From CAVQCJ01 sp963849365 (lineage in GTDB: Bacteria > Actinomycetota > Actinomycetes > Prado026), in contig CAWKHA010000001.1 of the NCBI GenBank assembly GCA_963849365.1, forward strand, positions 806,001 through 870,000: DNA of 64,000 bases, given 5' to 3'. Shown in pieces: positions 28,858 through 35,994 of this stretch (position 1 is its first letter; each line of letters opens with the position of its first letter). The translations under genes were made by a program, and so were the position numbers. Below the pieces are notes generated by a model. It was given only the letters and a program-made list of their open reading frames with translations. It made no database searches and was not told the origin of the DNA.

Positions 28858-29424
28858 ATGGTGAGCTGGGACGGCACCGTCGTCATGACCACGCCGCGCC
28901 TGCTGCTTCGGACGTTCCGCCTCGCCGACCTCCCGGAGTACGAGGCGCTGAACGCCGACCCCGAGGTCTACCGGTATCTCGGCGGTGAGCCGCTGACGCG
29001 TCGACACTCGGACGAGATCGCCGAATGGGCGCAGGAGTGCTACCAGAGCGAGGGCATCGGGCTGCTGGCGGTCGAGCGGCGCTCGGACGGCGCCTTCCTT
29101 GGCCAGTGCGGCGTGCACCACCAGGAGTCCTACCCCGACGAGCTCGAGGTCGCGTGGCGGTTCGCGAGCCGGCACTGGGGGCAGGGCTACGCGACCGAGG
29201 CGGCCGCTGCCTGGCTGGAGCGCGCGTTCACCACGCTCGGTGCCGAGCGGGTGATCTCGATGACCGACCACCCGAACACCCGGAGCCTGGCGGTGATGAA
29301 GCGGCTGGGGATGACGTACGACCACGAGGCCCGGATCGAGGACGACGGGAAGCTCTTCGACTGCGTCGTCTACTCGATCACCGCGGCGCAGTGGCGCGCT
29401 CGCGGACCTGAAGCGACCGGGTAG
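28858..29424 (+). CDS. GNAT-family N-acetyltransferase
   Basis: A 188-residue RimJ/RimL-like GNAT protein. The start region TTPRLLLRTFRLADLPEYEA is typical. The acetyl-CoA loop is in RHWGQGYATEAAAAWLE and the C-terminal segment is HPNTRSLAVMKRLGM. The substrate is unknown. It starts four bases after the GT4 gene; an internal ATG at 28885 would also give a family-like start, and neither has a clear ribosome-binding site. It ends the syntenic block before the accessory islet. Confidence 0.85.
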   Translation: MVSWDGTVVMTTPRLLLRTFRLADLPEYEALNADPEVYRYLGGEPLTRRHSDEIAEWAQECYQSEGIGLLAVERRSDGAFLGQCGVHHQESYPDELEVAWRFASRHWGQGYATEAAAAWLERAFTTLGAERVISMTDHPNTRSLAVMKRLGMTYDHEARIEDDGKLFDCVVYSITAAQWRARGPEATG

Positions 29425-29511
29425 CCACACCGCTGACATCGGGTGAGCTCGGGTCATTTCTGCAGGTGCTTGCGAGCGAGTTGTGATCGCGACACCGATT
29501 GCGAAAGCTAC

Positions 29512-29546
29512 TTGTTGTCTGGCGCTAGCCACGCCATTATGGCGCC
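29512..29546 (+). promoter_or_regulatory. Candidate leaderless vapBC promoter with inverted repeat
   Basis: A weak -35 TTGTTG (29512-29517), a 17-base spacer and the -10 CATTAT (29535-29540) place transcription start at the ATG at 29547, so the mRNA would have no leader. Inverted arms TGGCGC (29520-29525) and GCGCCA (29542-29547) bracket the -10, as expected for an antitoxin operator. Read from sequence only. Confidence 0.45.
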
Positions 29547-29777
29547 ATGCCCAGCGTTCAGATCAAGGATGTCCCGGAACAGACTCACTCTGTGCTGCGC
29601 CAGCGCGCTGCCGCGGCCCACCAGTCTCTGCAGGAGTACCTGCTCGCCTGGCTGATCGAGGAAGCCAGCCAGCCGACTCTGGACGAAGTCCTCGACCGAG
29701 CCGGTGGGCGAGCCGGCGGTTCGGTGCCGCTGAAGACCGCGGTAGCCGCCTTACGGTCCGATCGTGCTCGTCGTTGA
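29547..29777 (+). CDS. vapB: Ribbon-helix-helix antitoxin, VapB/FitA type
   Basis: A 76-residue antitoxin. The first 45 residues (PSVQIKDVPEQTHSVLRQRA and on) form a ribbon-helix-helix DNA-binding domain. The C-terminal part with Leu/Asp/Arg residues should wrap the toxin. It overlaps the PIN-domain toxin gene by 14 bases, the usual antitoxin-first order. An inverted repeat upstream is a likely autoregulatory operator. Confidence 0.85.
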   Translation: MPSVQIKDVPEQTHSVLRQRAAAAHQSLQEYLLAWLIEEASQPTLDEVLDRAGGRAGGSVPLKTAVAALRSDRARR

Positions 29778-30153
29778 CGCCAGCGTCCTCGCCGTCGCGC
29801 TCGGCGACGACGGCCCGGATGGAGACCAAGCGCGGGCGCGACTGCGCGGCGAGCGGCTCGCCGCGCCAGAGCTCGTCGACGTCGAGGTCGCCTCAGTGCT
29901 GCGTCGCCAGACAGGCGTGGGCGCCATCGATGCGCGCCGCGCCACATTGGCACTGGCCGACCTCGCCGCGGTGCCTGTGCTGCGAGCAGCTCACCGTCCC
30001 TTGCTTGCCCGCTGCTGGGAACTGCGCGACAACCTCACCATCTACGACGCCGCCTACGTCGCTCTGGCCGAGGCGATGCAGGCGACCCTGCTCACGGGCG
30101 ACAGGCGAATGGCCAGCGCTGCCGGGCCACGCTGCCTCATCGAGGTGCTCTGA
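29764..30153 (+). CDS. vapC: PIN-domain ribonuclease toxin, VapC type
   Basis: A 129-residue PIN-domain toxin, an Mg-dependent RNase. The acidic active-site residues are visible: Asp5 in VVDASVLAVAL, Glu near 39 in APELVDVEVASVL, Asp near 97 in NLTIYDAAYVALAE, and Asp near 115 in LLTGDRRMA. It begins at a GTG inside the antitoxin gene. The set of residues is complete, so the toxin appears active. The 171 bases between its stop and the end of the next gene (30325) show nothing I can assign. Confidence 0.88.
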   Translation: MLVVDASVLAVALGDDGPDGDQARARLRGERLAAPELVDVEVASVLRRQTGVGAIDARRATLALADLAAVPVLRAAHRPLLARCWELRDNLTIYDAAYVALAEAMQATLLTGDRRMASAAGPRCLIEVL

Positions 30154-30324
30154 CCGGCGCTGTGAACGGCACCGCGCACCATCCGGCTGGTCGCTACCGA
30201 AATGGAACGGGCAGACCCGTGTGGGCAACCTGTCCACCGCAACTGGGAGTCGTTGGCAGGTGAACCAGCACGTTGTCCTGGAGGGCTGGGCTTGCCGGTC
30301 GAACGCGTGCTCTGGGTCGTCCTG

Positions 30325-30570
30325 TCACGCCGCCGGATGCGGTGCCGGCTGGTCCTCAAGTCCGAGCAGCTCGCCTGGGGTGCAGCCGACGGCGTCGCAG
30401 ATGGCGGTCAGCGTGCTGAATCTGAGCGCGCGGGCATGGCCGTTCTTCAGGATCGACAAGTTCGCCACCGTCACGCCGACCCTCGCGGAGAGCTCGACCA
30501 GGGTCATGCCCCGAGCCACGAGGAGCTCGTCCAGGTGCACCGTGATCCGGTGCTCGAGGGCGTCGCCCAT
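30325..30570 (-). CDS. Small XRE-family helix-turn-helix regulator (YozG-like)
   Basis: An 81-residue Cro/XRE-type regulator. The helix-turn-helix is in GMTLVELSARVGVTVANLSI (about residues 21-40), followed by LKNGHARALRFSTLTAICDAVGCTPGELL. This short type is commonly paired with DUF2975 membrane proteins, as here. Its ATG at 30570 overlaps the upstream stop as TGATG, so the two are probably co-translated. A twin palindrome upstream of the DUF2975 gene is its probable operator. Confidence 0.85.
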   Translation of the reverse strand: MGDALEHRITVHLDELLVARGMTLVELSARVGVTVANLSILKNGHARALRFSTLTAICDAVGCTPGELLGLEDQPAPHPAA

Positions 30571-31169
30571 CAGATGACTGTGTCCAGCTCGGCCCGCATG
30601 GCGACGCCACGGGCGATGAGCTGGGCGAACGCGGCGAAGATGAGCCCGACCGCGAGCCATCCGGCCGGTGAATCGTGAGGCTGGACCACCGCGCCAGACT
30701 CGAGCATGGTGGCCGAGAGCGCCCACTTCGCAGCGCTGCTCACCGCCCAGACGCCCACTCCGCCGAACGCGATGATCTTCGCGACGACTGTCAGCTCCCG
30801 GGCGGTCTGCGCGGTGAACGGGTCGCTGTCCTGCGCGGCCCGCAGCAGGTTCCGCATCCGCCGCGCCACCTCGGCCACCAGCAGTAGGGCGGGAACCGTC
30901 GTAGCCATGTACAGCATTCGCTGTGCGAGTGACGGGTCCGTGATCTTGAAGACGATCTCACCCGCCGGATCGACGACGACCCCGTGCACGACCCCACCCA
31001 CGCGGCCCGTTCCTGACAACAACGCGGTCGGCAGCCCCAGCGTCACCGGTGACCCCGGGATGAAGGCGATCACCAGCAGTGCCACTGCCAGGCACAGCGC
31101 AGCGATGTACACGAACGTCGCTGTGCCGCGCAATCGCGGCAGCCACCTGTCCAACCGTCCGTTCTCCAT
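30570..31169 (-). CDS. DUF2975-type membrane protein
   Basis: A 199-residue protein with four likely membrane helices: ATFVYIAALCLAVALLVIAF near the start, MLYMATTVPALLLVAEVARR, VVAKIIAFGGVGVWAVSSAA and AGWLAVGLIFAAFAQLIARG. Together with the following small XRE gene this is the DUF2975-XRE pair seen in many Gram-positive bacteria; its function is not known. The ATG at 31169 (MENGRLDRW) was chosen over upstream in-frame codons because it starts just before the first helix and after the operator region. Confidence 0.75.
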   Translation of the reverse strand: MENGRLDRWLPRLRGTATFVYIAALCLAVALLVIAFIPGSPVTLGLPTALLSGTGRVGGVVHGVVVDPAGEIVFKITDPSLAQRMLYMATTVPALLLVAEVARRMRNLLRAAQDSDPFTAQTARELTVVAKIIAFGGVGVWAVSSAAKWALSATMLESGAVVQPHDSPAGWLAVGLIFAAFAQLIARGVAMRAELDTVI

Positions 31170-31184
31170 CACAACCACCCAACG

Positions 31185-31219
31185 TATCGACAAACGATAT
31201 GAATATCGAGGAACGATAT
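31185..31219. promoter_or_regulatory. Twin palindromic operator upstream of the DUF2975-XRE pair
   Basis: Two inverted repeats lie side by side: TATCG-5-CGATA (31185-31199) and ATATCG-5-CGATAT (31203-31219). Both have a 5-base centre and the centres are about 19 bases apart, close to two helical turns. The stretch is much more AT-rich than its surroundings. Binding by two dimers of the small XRE protein is the simplest reading. Confidence 0.6.
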
Positions 31220-31373
31220 GGTCACGTGACGGTTCCGTCAACTCTGCGAGACCGTCCATCACTACCACGACCCCCCTGGGTGGGTGCGACGGGGCCGCGG
31301 CCGGCCGTCTGTCGGTGTCCACCGCCTTCCATGCACGACGCGACAGACATCGACGATCCGCTACACCTGGCCC

Positions 31374-31898
31374 ATGGCCGTCGACAGCATGGAATCGGGA
31401 CGACTGTCGAAGGACGCCCGCCGGCGGGCGTCCTTGACCCAGGTGGAGCTGGCTCGACGGAGCGGTGTGGCTAAGAGCGTGATCAGCGCCTACGAGTCCG
31501 GATCGCGACAGCCGTCCCTGCCCACGCTCAAGCGGCTCGTGACGGCCACCGGGCTACAACTGTCGGTGAGCCTGCGGGCGCCCCTGCCGTTCAGTGAGCG
31601 GCTCACCGGCCCGATCGGTGCGGAGGTGCTCCGCAAACGGCGCCAGATCGAGCGCGTGGTCGCCCTGCACGGCGCCTCGAACGTGCGGGTATTCGGGAGC
31701 GTGGCCCGCGGGAACGACACCACGGACAGCGATGTCGACTTGCTGGTCGACCTCGCGCCAGGAACGGGTCTGCTGGGATTGGGCCGGCTCGCACGCGACC
31801 TCACAAACGTCCTCGGGGCGAAGGTCGATGTCGTTCCGGCTGCTGACCTCAAGGCGGAGGTCGCCCGCGAGGTCCTGGTTGAGGCCGTCGCGCTGTGA
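31374..31898 (+). CDS. XRE helix-turn-helix fused to a MNT-type nucleotidyltransferase
   Basis: A 174-residue two-domain protein. Residues about 10-65 are an XRE domain (LTQVELARRSGVAKSVISAY, then ESGSRQPSLPTLKRLV). Residues about 95-170 are a minimal nucleotidyltransferase with VFGSVARGNDTTDSDVDLLV, the G-S-x10-D-x-D catalytic motif. MNT proteins act as antitoxins to HEPN toxins by modifying them; the fused HTH would add autoregulation. A possible promoter (GCGACA, 16 bases, TACACC at 31362-31367) would make the ATG leaderless. The stop overlaps a GTG that opens a HEPN-like remnant. Confidence 0.8.
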   Translation: MAVDSMESGRLSKDARRRASLTQVELARRSGVAKSVISAYESGSRQPSLPTLKRLVTATGLQLSVSLRAPLPFSERLTGPIGAEVLRKRRQIERVVALHGASNVRVFGSVARGNDTTDSDVDLLVDLAPGTGLLGLGRLARDLTNVLGAKVDVVPAADLKAEVAREVLVEAVAL

Positions 31899-31945
31899 CC
31901 CGCCGAGACCAGCAGCGGCCTGGACGACATCCGGTTGCCTGCCGG
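31895..31945 (+). pseudogene. Decayed HEPN-like toxin start
   Basis: The GTG at 31895 overlaps the MNT stop (GTGA) and opens VTRRDQQR. After one extra base the reading LDDIRL follows. The combined VTRRDQQRLDDIR closely resembles the N-terminus of HEPN proteins (DUF86-like) that normally accompany MNT genes. Beyond this no HEPN core (including the RxxxxH motif) is readable in any frame up to 32103. The toxin seems lost to a frameshift and deletion. The match is short, so the call is tentative. Confidence 0.4.
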
Positions 31946-32073
31946 ATCTCGAGTCGGCGGAAGCCAGACTCATCGAGCGTGCCGACACTGCGTAGCGGTC
32001 ACGCACCGAACGAACAGACGGACAGACATCGCGGACCAACCTCGTCCATTGCTGAGACGACCTCCGGCGGCCC

Positions 32074-32109
32074 TGGACAGGACGCGCTGAAAGCGCCACA
32101 ATTGTGTCC
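32074..32109 (+). promoter_or_regulatory. Candidate leaderless promoter of the Phd/RelE pair
   Basis: A -35 TGGACA (32074-32079, five of six consensus bases), an exact 17-base spacer and a -10 CACAAT (32097-32102) predict transcription start at about 32109-32110, which is the ATG of the antitoxin. No ribosome-binding site precedes that ATG, in agreement with a leaderless transcript. Confidence 0.5.
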
Positions 32110-32376
32110 ATGCGTACACAGTCCCTGCGTGACGTCCGCGACCACCTCTCCGAAGTCATCGACAGAGTCGAGCACCAGCACGAACGAGTCATCGTGACCC
32201 GCAACGGCAAGAGCGCGGCCGTCATTCTCAGTCCCGACGACCTCGAGCAGATGGAAGAGACCATCAACGTCCTGAGCGACCCTGAGGCCCTGGCCGACAT
32301 CCGGGAGGCCGACGCGGCGTACGCCCGTGGCGACGTTGTGCGCGGCACCGACGACGTCCGCCGACTGCGCTCGTGA
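32110..32376 (+). CDS. Phd/YefM-family antitoxin
   Basis: An 88-residue antitoxin. The N-terminal half, RTQSLRDVRDHLSEVIDRVE followed by RVIVTRNGKSAAVILSPDDL, is the Phd/YefM fold that binds operator DNA. The acidic C-terminal half should mask the toxin. Its stop overlaps the RelE-type toxin start (GTGA). A GTG at 32104 would add two residues; the ATG fits the predicted leaderless start. Confidence 0.88.
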   Translation: MRTQSLRDVRDHLSEVIDRVEHQHERVIVTRNGKSAAVILSPDDLEQMEETINVLSDPEALADIREADAAYARGDVVRGTDDVRRLRS

Positions 32377-32654
32377 CGCAGGACCCCTACGAGCTCGTCC
32401 TCACCCCACCCGCCCGCCGAGCGCTCACCGACGGACTTCCCGAGGCAGTCGCGTTCGCGGTGATCGACTTCCTGACGACCTCCCTGCTGGAGAACCCCCA
32501 ACGAGTTGGGAAGCCGCTCCGCGACGACCTCGCTGGGGTCTGGTCGGCCCGCCGCGGTACCTACCGCGTCCTCTATCGGATCAGAGACGATCTTCGCGAA
32601 GTCGTCGTGCTACGCGTCGACCACCGCCGAGATGCGTACCGACCAATGCCGTAG
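32373..32654 (+). CDS. RelE/ParE-superfamily toxin
   Basis: A 93-residue RelE-type toxin, probably a ribosome-dependent mRNA interferase. The segment YELVLTPPARRALTDGLPEA is the N-terminal strand-helix, and VGKPLRDDLAGVWSARRGTY followed by RVLYRIRD carries the Arg/Tyr-rich strands of the active face. It ends RVDHRRDAYRPMP, like RelE proteins (xVxHRxDxYR). It is translated from a GTG overlapping the antitoxin stop. No defects are seen. Confidence 0.88.
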   Translation: MTQDPYELVLTPPARRALTDGLPEAVAFAVIDFLTTSLLENPQRVGKPLRDDLAGVWSARRGTYRVLYRIRDDLREVVVLRVDHRRDAYRPMP

Positions 32655-32703
32655 CCCGCGAACAACCTCGTCATCGCCAATACGACCTCAGGAATGATCG
32701 CGC

Positions 32704-32757
32704 CGACTTGTCAGCCCCAGCGGCTGTCCCGCCAGCGGGGGCCGTGCTGACAAGTCG
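32704..32757. repeat. Palindromic repeat, copy 1
   Basis: Perfect 12-base inverted arms CGACTTGTCAGC (32704-32715) and GCTGACAAGTCG (32746-32757) enclose a 30-base GC-rich loop with its own pairing potential. A second, related copy is at 33494-33545 on the other side of the DinB gene. The copies share the left arm plus the AGCGGCTG segment. This copy follows the RelE-type toxin gene, a place for a terminator or a REP-like element. Confidence 0.75.
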
Positions 32758-32925
32758 CCCGGTCGGGCCAGGTTCGCCCGCGGCCCAGGTTCGCCACCTC
32801 GTCCAACGGCACACCCAACCCGCACTGTTCGACTCGACGACGAGCCGGCAGCCCTCGACGCCGAGGTTGCCGAGGGCCGTGCCGCCAACCGCTCCGACGC
32901 CACACGGTCCATGGACTCACCGCCC

Positions 32926-33477
32926 ATGACGTCCCTGGACGAGCAGGGTCGCCCGGAACCTCCCGTCGCGGGCGACGAGACCGCCACCCTCCTGGGCTCC
33001 CTGGAGCGCCAGCGCGCGACCCTGGCGTGGAAGTGCGGGGGGCTGGACGCGGCGGGGCTGAGGGCGACGCTCGGGCCATCGACGATGACCTTGGGCGGGC
33101 TGCTCAAGCACCTGGCCCTCGTCGAGGACGACTACTTCTCCGGGCGGCTGCACGGCCGAGAGCCGGAGCCTCCGTGGGACACGGTGGACTGGGACGCCGA
33201 CCGCGACTGGGAGTGGCACTCGGCCGCCGACGACACCCCCGAGCAGCTCTACGCGCTCTGGCAGGACACCGTGGCCCGCTCTCGCGCCCTGATCGCCGAG
33301 GCGCTGGCCGACGGCGGCCTGGACCGGCTGGCCCGGCGCACCTGGCCCGACGGCCGGGCACCCAGCCTGCGACGCATCCTGATCGACATCATCGAGGAGT
33401 ACGCGCGGCACGTCGGCCACGCCGACCTCATCCGGGAGTCCGTGGACGGGCTCACCGGGGAGGATCCGCCGGGCTGA
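32926..33477 (+). CDS. DinB / DUF664-family protein
   Basis: A 183-residue DinB-like four-helix-bundle protein (DUF664 branch). Visible family parts are LLGSLERQRATLAWKCGGLD, the metal His in TLGGLLKHLALVEDDYFSG, and LIDIIEEYARHVGHADLIRE with the second metal His pair. Such proteins are often thiol-dependent S-transferases (for example mycothiol-using) in actinobacteria; the substrate is unknown. The ATG at 32926 is preferred, with 32911 as alternative. Both sides are flanked by copies of a palindromic repeat. Confidence 0.85.
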   Translation: MTSLDEQGRPEPPVAGDETATLLGSLERQRATLAWKCGGLDAAGLRATLGPSTMTLGGLLKHLALVEDDYFSGRLHGREPEPPWDTVDWDADRDWEWHSAADDTPEQLYALWQDTVARSRALIAEALADGGLDRLARRTWPDGRAPSLRRILIDIIEEYARHVGHADLIRESVDGLTGEDPPG

Positions 33478-33493
33478 CAGCCCCATCGCCGCG

Positions 33494-33545
33494 GCGACTT
33501 GTCAGCCCGAGCGGCTGCTCCCCAGGCGTCGCGCAGGCTGACAAG
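33494..33545. repeat. Palindromic repeat, copy 2
   Basis: Inverted arms CTTGTCAGCC (33498-33507) and GGCTGACAAG (33536-33545) are perfect over 10 bases. The left side extends as GCGACTTGTCAGCC from 33494. Compared with copy 1 the left arm and following AGCGGCTG are nearly identical, while the loop differs. A further similar stretch, CCGACGCCAC (33553 onward), also occurs just before the DinB start near 32894-32903. It lies between the converging DinB and acyltransferase genes and could terminate both. Confidence 0.72.
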
Positions 33546-33608
33546 CGGCGTCGCCGACGCCACCCGATCCAAGGACGGATCACCCCGCCGAGCAGCCTGG
33601 GTCCTATA

Positions 33609-34334
33609 TCAGCCGGCTGAGGCGTTCCCGCCCGCCACAGCCTGCGCCGCGCGAGTGGTCTTGCGTGCGATGTCCTCCAGCGCCGCGCGGCGCGCCGCGG
33701 CAGCCTCGTACACCGCGGCCCGGTCCTTGACGACGCGACCCGGCACACCCACCACGACGGACATCGCCGGCACGTCCCGGTTCACCACGGTGTGCGCGGC
33801 GAGCACGCTGCCATGGCCGATCGTCACCCCGCGCAGCACGGTCACCTTCGTGCCGACCCAGCAGTCGGGACCGATCCGGACCGGCGACTTGACGATGCCC
33901 TGGTCTTTGATCGGGACGTGGATGTCGTCGTAGACGTGGTCGAAGTCGCAGACGTACACCCAGTCGGCGACGATCGTGGCTGCGCCCACCTCGATGTCGA
34001 GGTAGCCGTTGAAGGTGTTGTCCTTGCCGAAGACGCACTTGTCGCCGATGCGGAAGTTGCCTTCGTGGCAGCGCAGCGAGTTCCCGTCACCGATGTGAAC
34101 CCACCGGCCGACGACCAGGCGCCCGTACCCCTTCCGCGCCGACAGTTCGACCCGCCGACCCAGGAAGACGAACCCCTCCGTGATCACATGACGGTTGCGC
34201 ATCCGCCACCAGAAGAACCGCAAGTACCGCACCAGGTACCAGCGCGACCAGGCCCGGTTGCGGACGACCCAGCGCAGGCTCGCCCAGGTGATGAAGCGCG
34301 CCTGACGCGGGTCACGGGGTGGTCGACCGAGCAC
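33609..34334 (-). CDS. Left-handed beta-helix acyltransferase (hexapeptide repeat)
   Basis: A 241-residue hexapeptide-repeat transferase of the maltose/galactoside O-acetyltransferase type. Repeats begin near ELSARKGYGRLVVGRWVHIG and continue through RIGPDCWVGTKVTVLRGVTI to GHGSVLAAHTVVNRDVPAMS. The C-terminal V-x-V-G-V-P-G-R-V-V-K is typical. The catalytic-type His lies in CDFDHVYDD. The first 60 residues are basic and aromatic, perhaps membrane-associating. It probably acetylates a sugar or an envelope precursor. A GTG start at 34334. Confidence 0.85.
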   Translation of the reverse strand: MLGRPPRDPRQARFITWASLRWVVRNRAWSRWYLVRYLRFFWWRMRNRHVITEGFVFLGRRVELSARKGYGRLVVGRWVHIGDGNSLRCHEGNFRIGDKCVFGKDNTFNGYLDIEVGAATIVADWVYVCDFDHVYDDIHVPIKDQGIVKSPVRIGPDCWVGTKVTVLRGVTIGHGSVLAAHTVVNRDVPAMSVVVGVPGRVVKDRAAVYEAAAARRAALEDIARKTTRAAQAVAGGNASAG

Positions 34335-34416
34335 GGCCGAACGCTACCGGCAGACGTAACCGTCCATGCGGGTCCCGGAAACCTGCCGGCAACCTCACGG
34401 GGTCAACCTGGACCCC

Positions 34417-35019
34417 ATGGAGTCCTCACCGCTGCAGGAAGCAGCCCTCGACTGGGTGCTGCGTCCGCGCCGTCTGGTCCTGCCTGCGGCCGAGTCGACG
34501 AGCCCGCGGCCGTGGAAGCAGTCCGAGCCCACGCCGATCGAGGTCCGGGGAGGCCGTCCCGACGACGCCCGGGCGCTGGCCGCGATGCACGAGCGCTGCT
34601 CGATGGACACGATCTTCCGCCGCTACCTGTGCGCGGTCCCCGCACTGTCCAAGACCTGGCAGGCGCAGCTGCTGACGACGACCGTGTCGCTGGTGGCCGT
34701 CGACGACGGTGGCGCGATCCGGGCACTGGGCAACGTGGCCCGCCTGGGCACGGACGCGGCGGGCACGGCCGAGCTCGGGGTCCTGGTCGAGGACTCGTAC
34801 CAGGGTCGCGGTCTCGGTACGACGATGGCCCGCCACCTGGCCGCGGCCGCTCGCCTGGTCGGCCTCAGAACCCTGCGGATGGACCTGCTGCCGTCCTCGG
34901 CCGCCGCGGCCCGGACGGCGGCGCGGCTCGGGCCGGCAGTGGCCGTGGTCGGCCAGGGAGTCACGACGCTGACGCTCCCGCTCGGAGTGCAGACCCTCAA
35001 CGGGCTGGCTGCGGCCTGA
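34417..35019 (+). CDS. GNAT-family N-acetyltransferase
   Basis: A 200-residue GNAT protein (217 if it starts at the ATG at 34366). The acetyl-CoA signature is VLVEDSYQGRGLGTTMARHL near residues 125-145. Upstream are EVRGGRPDDARALAAMHERC and SMDTIFRRYLCAVPAL, seen in GNAT domains related to the protein lysine acetyltransferase Pat. It starts 82 bases from the divergent acyltransferase and its 3' end overlaps the converging methyltransferase by 23 bases. The substrate is unknown. Confidence 0.78.
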   Translation: MESSPLQEAALDWVLRPRRLVLPAAESTSPRPWKQSEPTPIEVRGGRPDDARALAAMHERCSMDTIFRRYLCAVPALSKTWQAQLLTTTVSLVAVDDGGAIRALGNVARLGTDAAGTAELGVLVEDSYQGRGLGTTMARHLAAAARLVGLRTLRMDLLPSSAAAARTAARLGPAVAVVGQGVTTLTLPLGVQTLNGLAAA

Positions 35020-35980
35020 CCCCGGTGAGACACACGTTGTAGAACAGCTCGTCCGGCACGACCCGGGCGAGCACGTGCTGGTCGAGCGCCGACAGGCCCT
35101 GCCAGCCGCGGTACGCGAACATAGCCCAGCGCCAGCCGAGCCGGTCGGGGTTGACGGCGTACTCGAAGGTGCGCGCCGGCCAGCCGAACCACGAGGCGGT
35201 GAGCTCTTCGGTGACGGTCCGGACGCCCACCGCGCCGGCCCGCAGGGCGTTCCGTGCGAGCCCGTCCGGGTCGAAGGTGTGCAGGTCGACCACGGACTCC
35301 AGCGCTGCCGCCTCGGAAGACGCGGCGAGCTCGTCCGGCGACCGGGCCCAGCGCTCGCGCAGGGGGCGCAGCCGGGAGACCCGGGTGGCGGCGTACCAGG
35401 TGAGCCGGGACAGCCGCCTGGCCACGACGTCCCCGTGCTGCGTCGGCTCCCCCGCGAAGACGAAACGCCCGCCGGGGCGAAGCACCCGCAGGACTTCGCG
35501 CAGCGTCTGCTCGACATCGGGGATGTGGTGCAGGACGGCGTGGCCGACCACCAGATCGAAAGATGAGTCGTCGTAGGGGAGCTTCTCGGCGTCCGCGACG
35601 CGCCCGGCGACGGACAGGCCCAGGCCGAGGGCGTTGCGCTCGGCGGCGGCGACCATGCCGGGCGAGATGTCGGTGACGTGGCCCCGGTCCAGCACGCCGG
35701 CCTGGGCCAGGTTCAGCAGGAAGAAGCCGGTTCCACAGCCGATCTCCAGCGCGTCGCCGTACGGCCACCCGCCGCGTCCGGCGACGTGGACGAACCGGCC
35801 CCGGGCGTACTCGATGCACCGCTCGTCGTAGGAGATCGACCACTTGGAGTCGTAGGTCGACGCCTCCCAGTCGTGGTACTCGACGTTGGCCCGGCGCTGC
35901 AGGCTGGCGTCGCCGACGGCGAGCGCCGCGCGCACCATCTGCGGCGTGAGACGGTCGGTGCGGGCCGGCGGCGGGTTCAA
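34997..35980 (-). CDS. Class I SAM-dependent methyltransferase
   Basis: A 327-residue methyltransferase with the UbiE/COQ5-like core. Motif I is ALEIGCGTGFFLLNLAQAG near residue 77, then HVTDISPGMVAAAERNA, the acidic ADAEKLPYDDSSFDLVVGHA and LREVLRVLRPGGRFVFAGEP. The conserved N-terminus EYHDWEASTYDSKWSISYDE marks an actinobacterial subgroup. The longest form uses a TTG at 35980; an ATG at 35938 is possible. It lies 14 bases after the enoyl-CoA hydratase in the same direction. Confidence 0.83.
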   Translation of the reverse strand: MNPPPARTDRLTPQMVRAALAVGDASLQRRANVEYHDWEASTYDSKWSISYDERCIEYARGRFVHVAGRGGWPYGDALEIGCGTGFFLLNLAQAGVLDRGHVTDISPGMVAAAERNALGLGLSVAGRVADAEKLPYDDSSFDLVVGHAVLHHIPDVEQTLREVLRVLRPGGRFVFAGEPTQHGDVVARRLSRLTWYAATRVSRLRPLRERWARSPDELAASSEAAALESVVDLHTFDPDGLARNALRAGAVGVRTVTEELTASWFGWPARTFEYAVNPDRLGWRWAMFAYRGWQGLSALDQHVLARVVPDELFYNVCLTGVRPQPAR

Positions 35981-35994
35981 CGGCGGTCGACCGG

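Noticed and set aside
25809..28892. Open frame of over 1000 codons opposite the GH57 and GT4 genes
   Set aside because: Spans three well-supported plus-strand genes and shows no known domain. Typical antisense artefact of high-GC DNA.
30202..30678. Possible plus-strand gene between vapC and the DUF2975 gene
   Set aside because: It is antisense to the XRE and DUF2975 genes, which are recognised families, and has no domain of its own.
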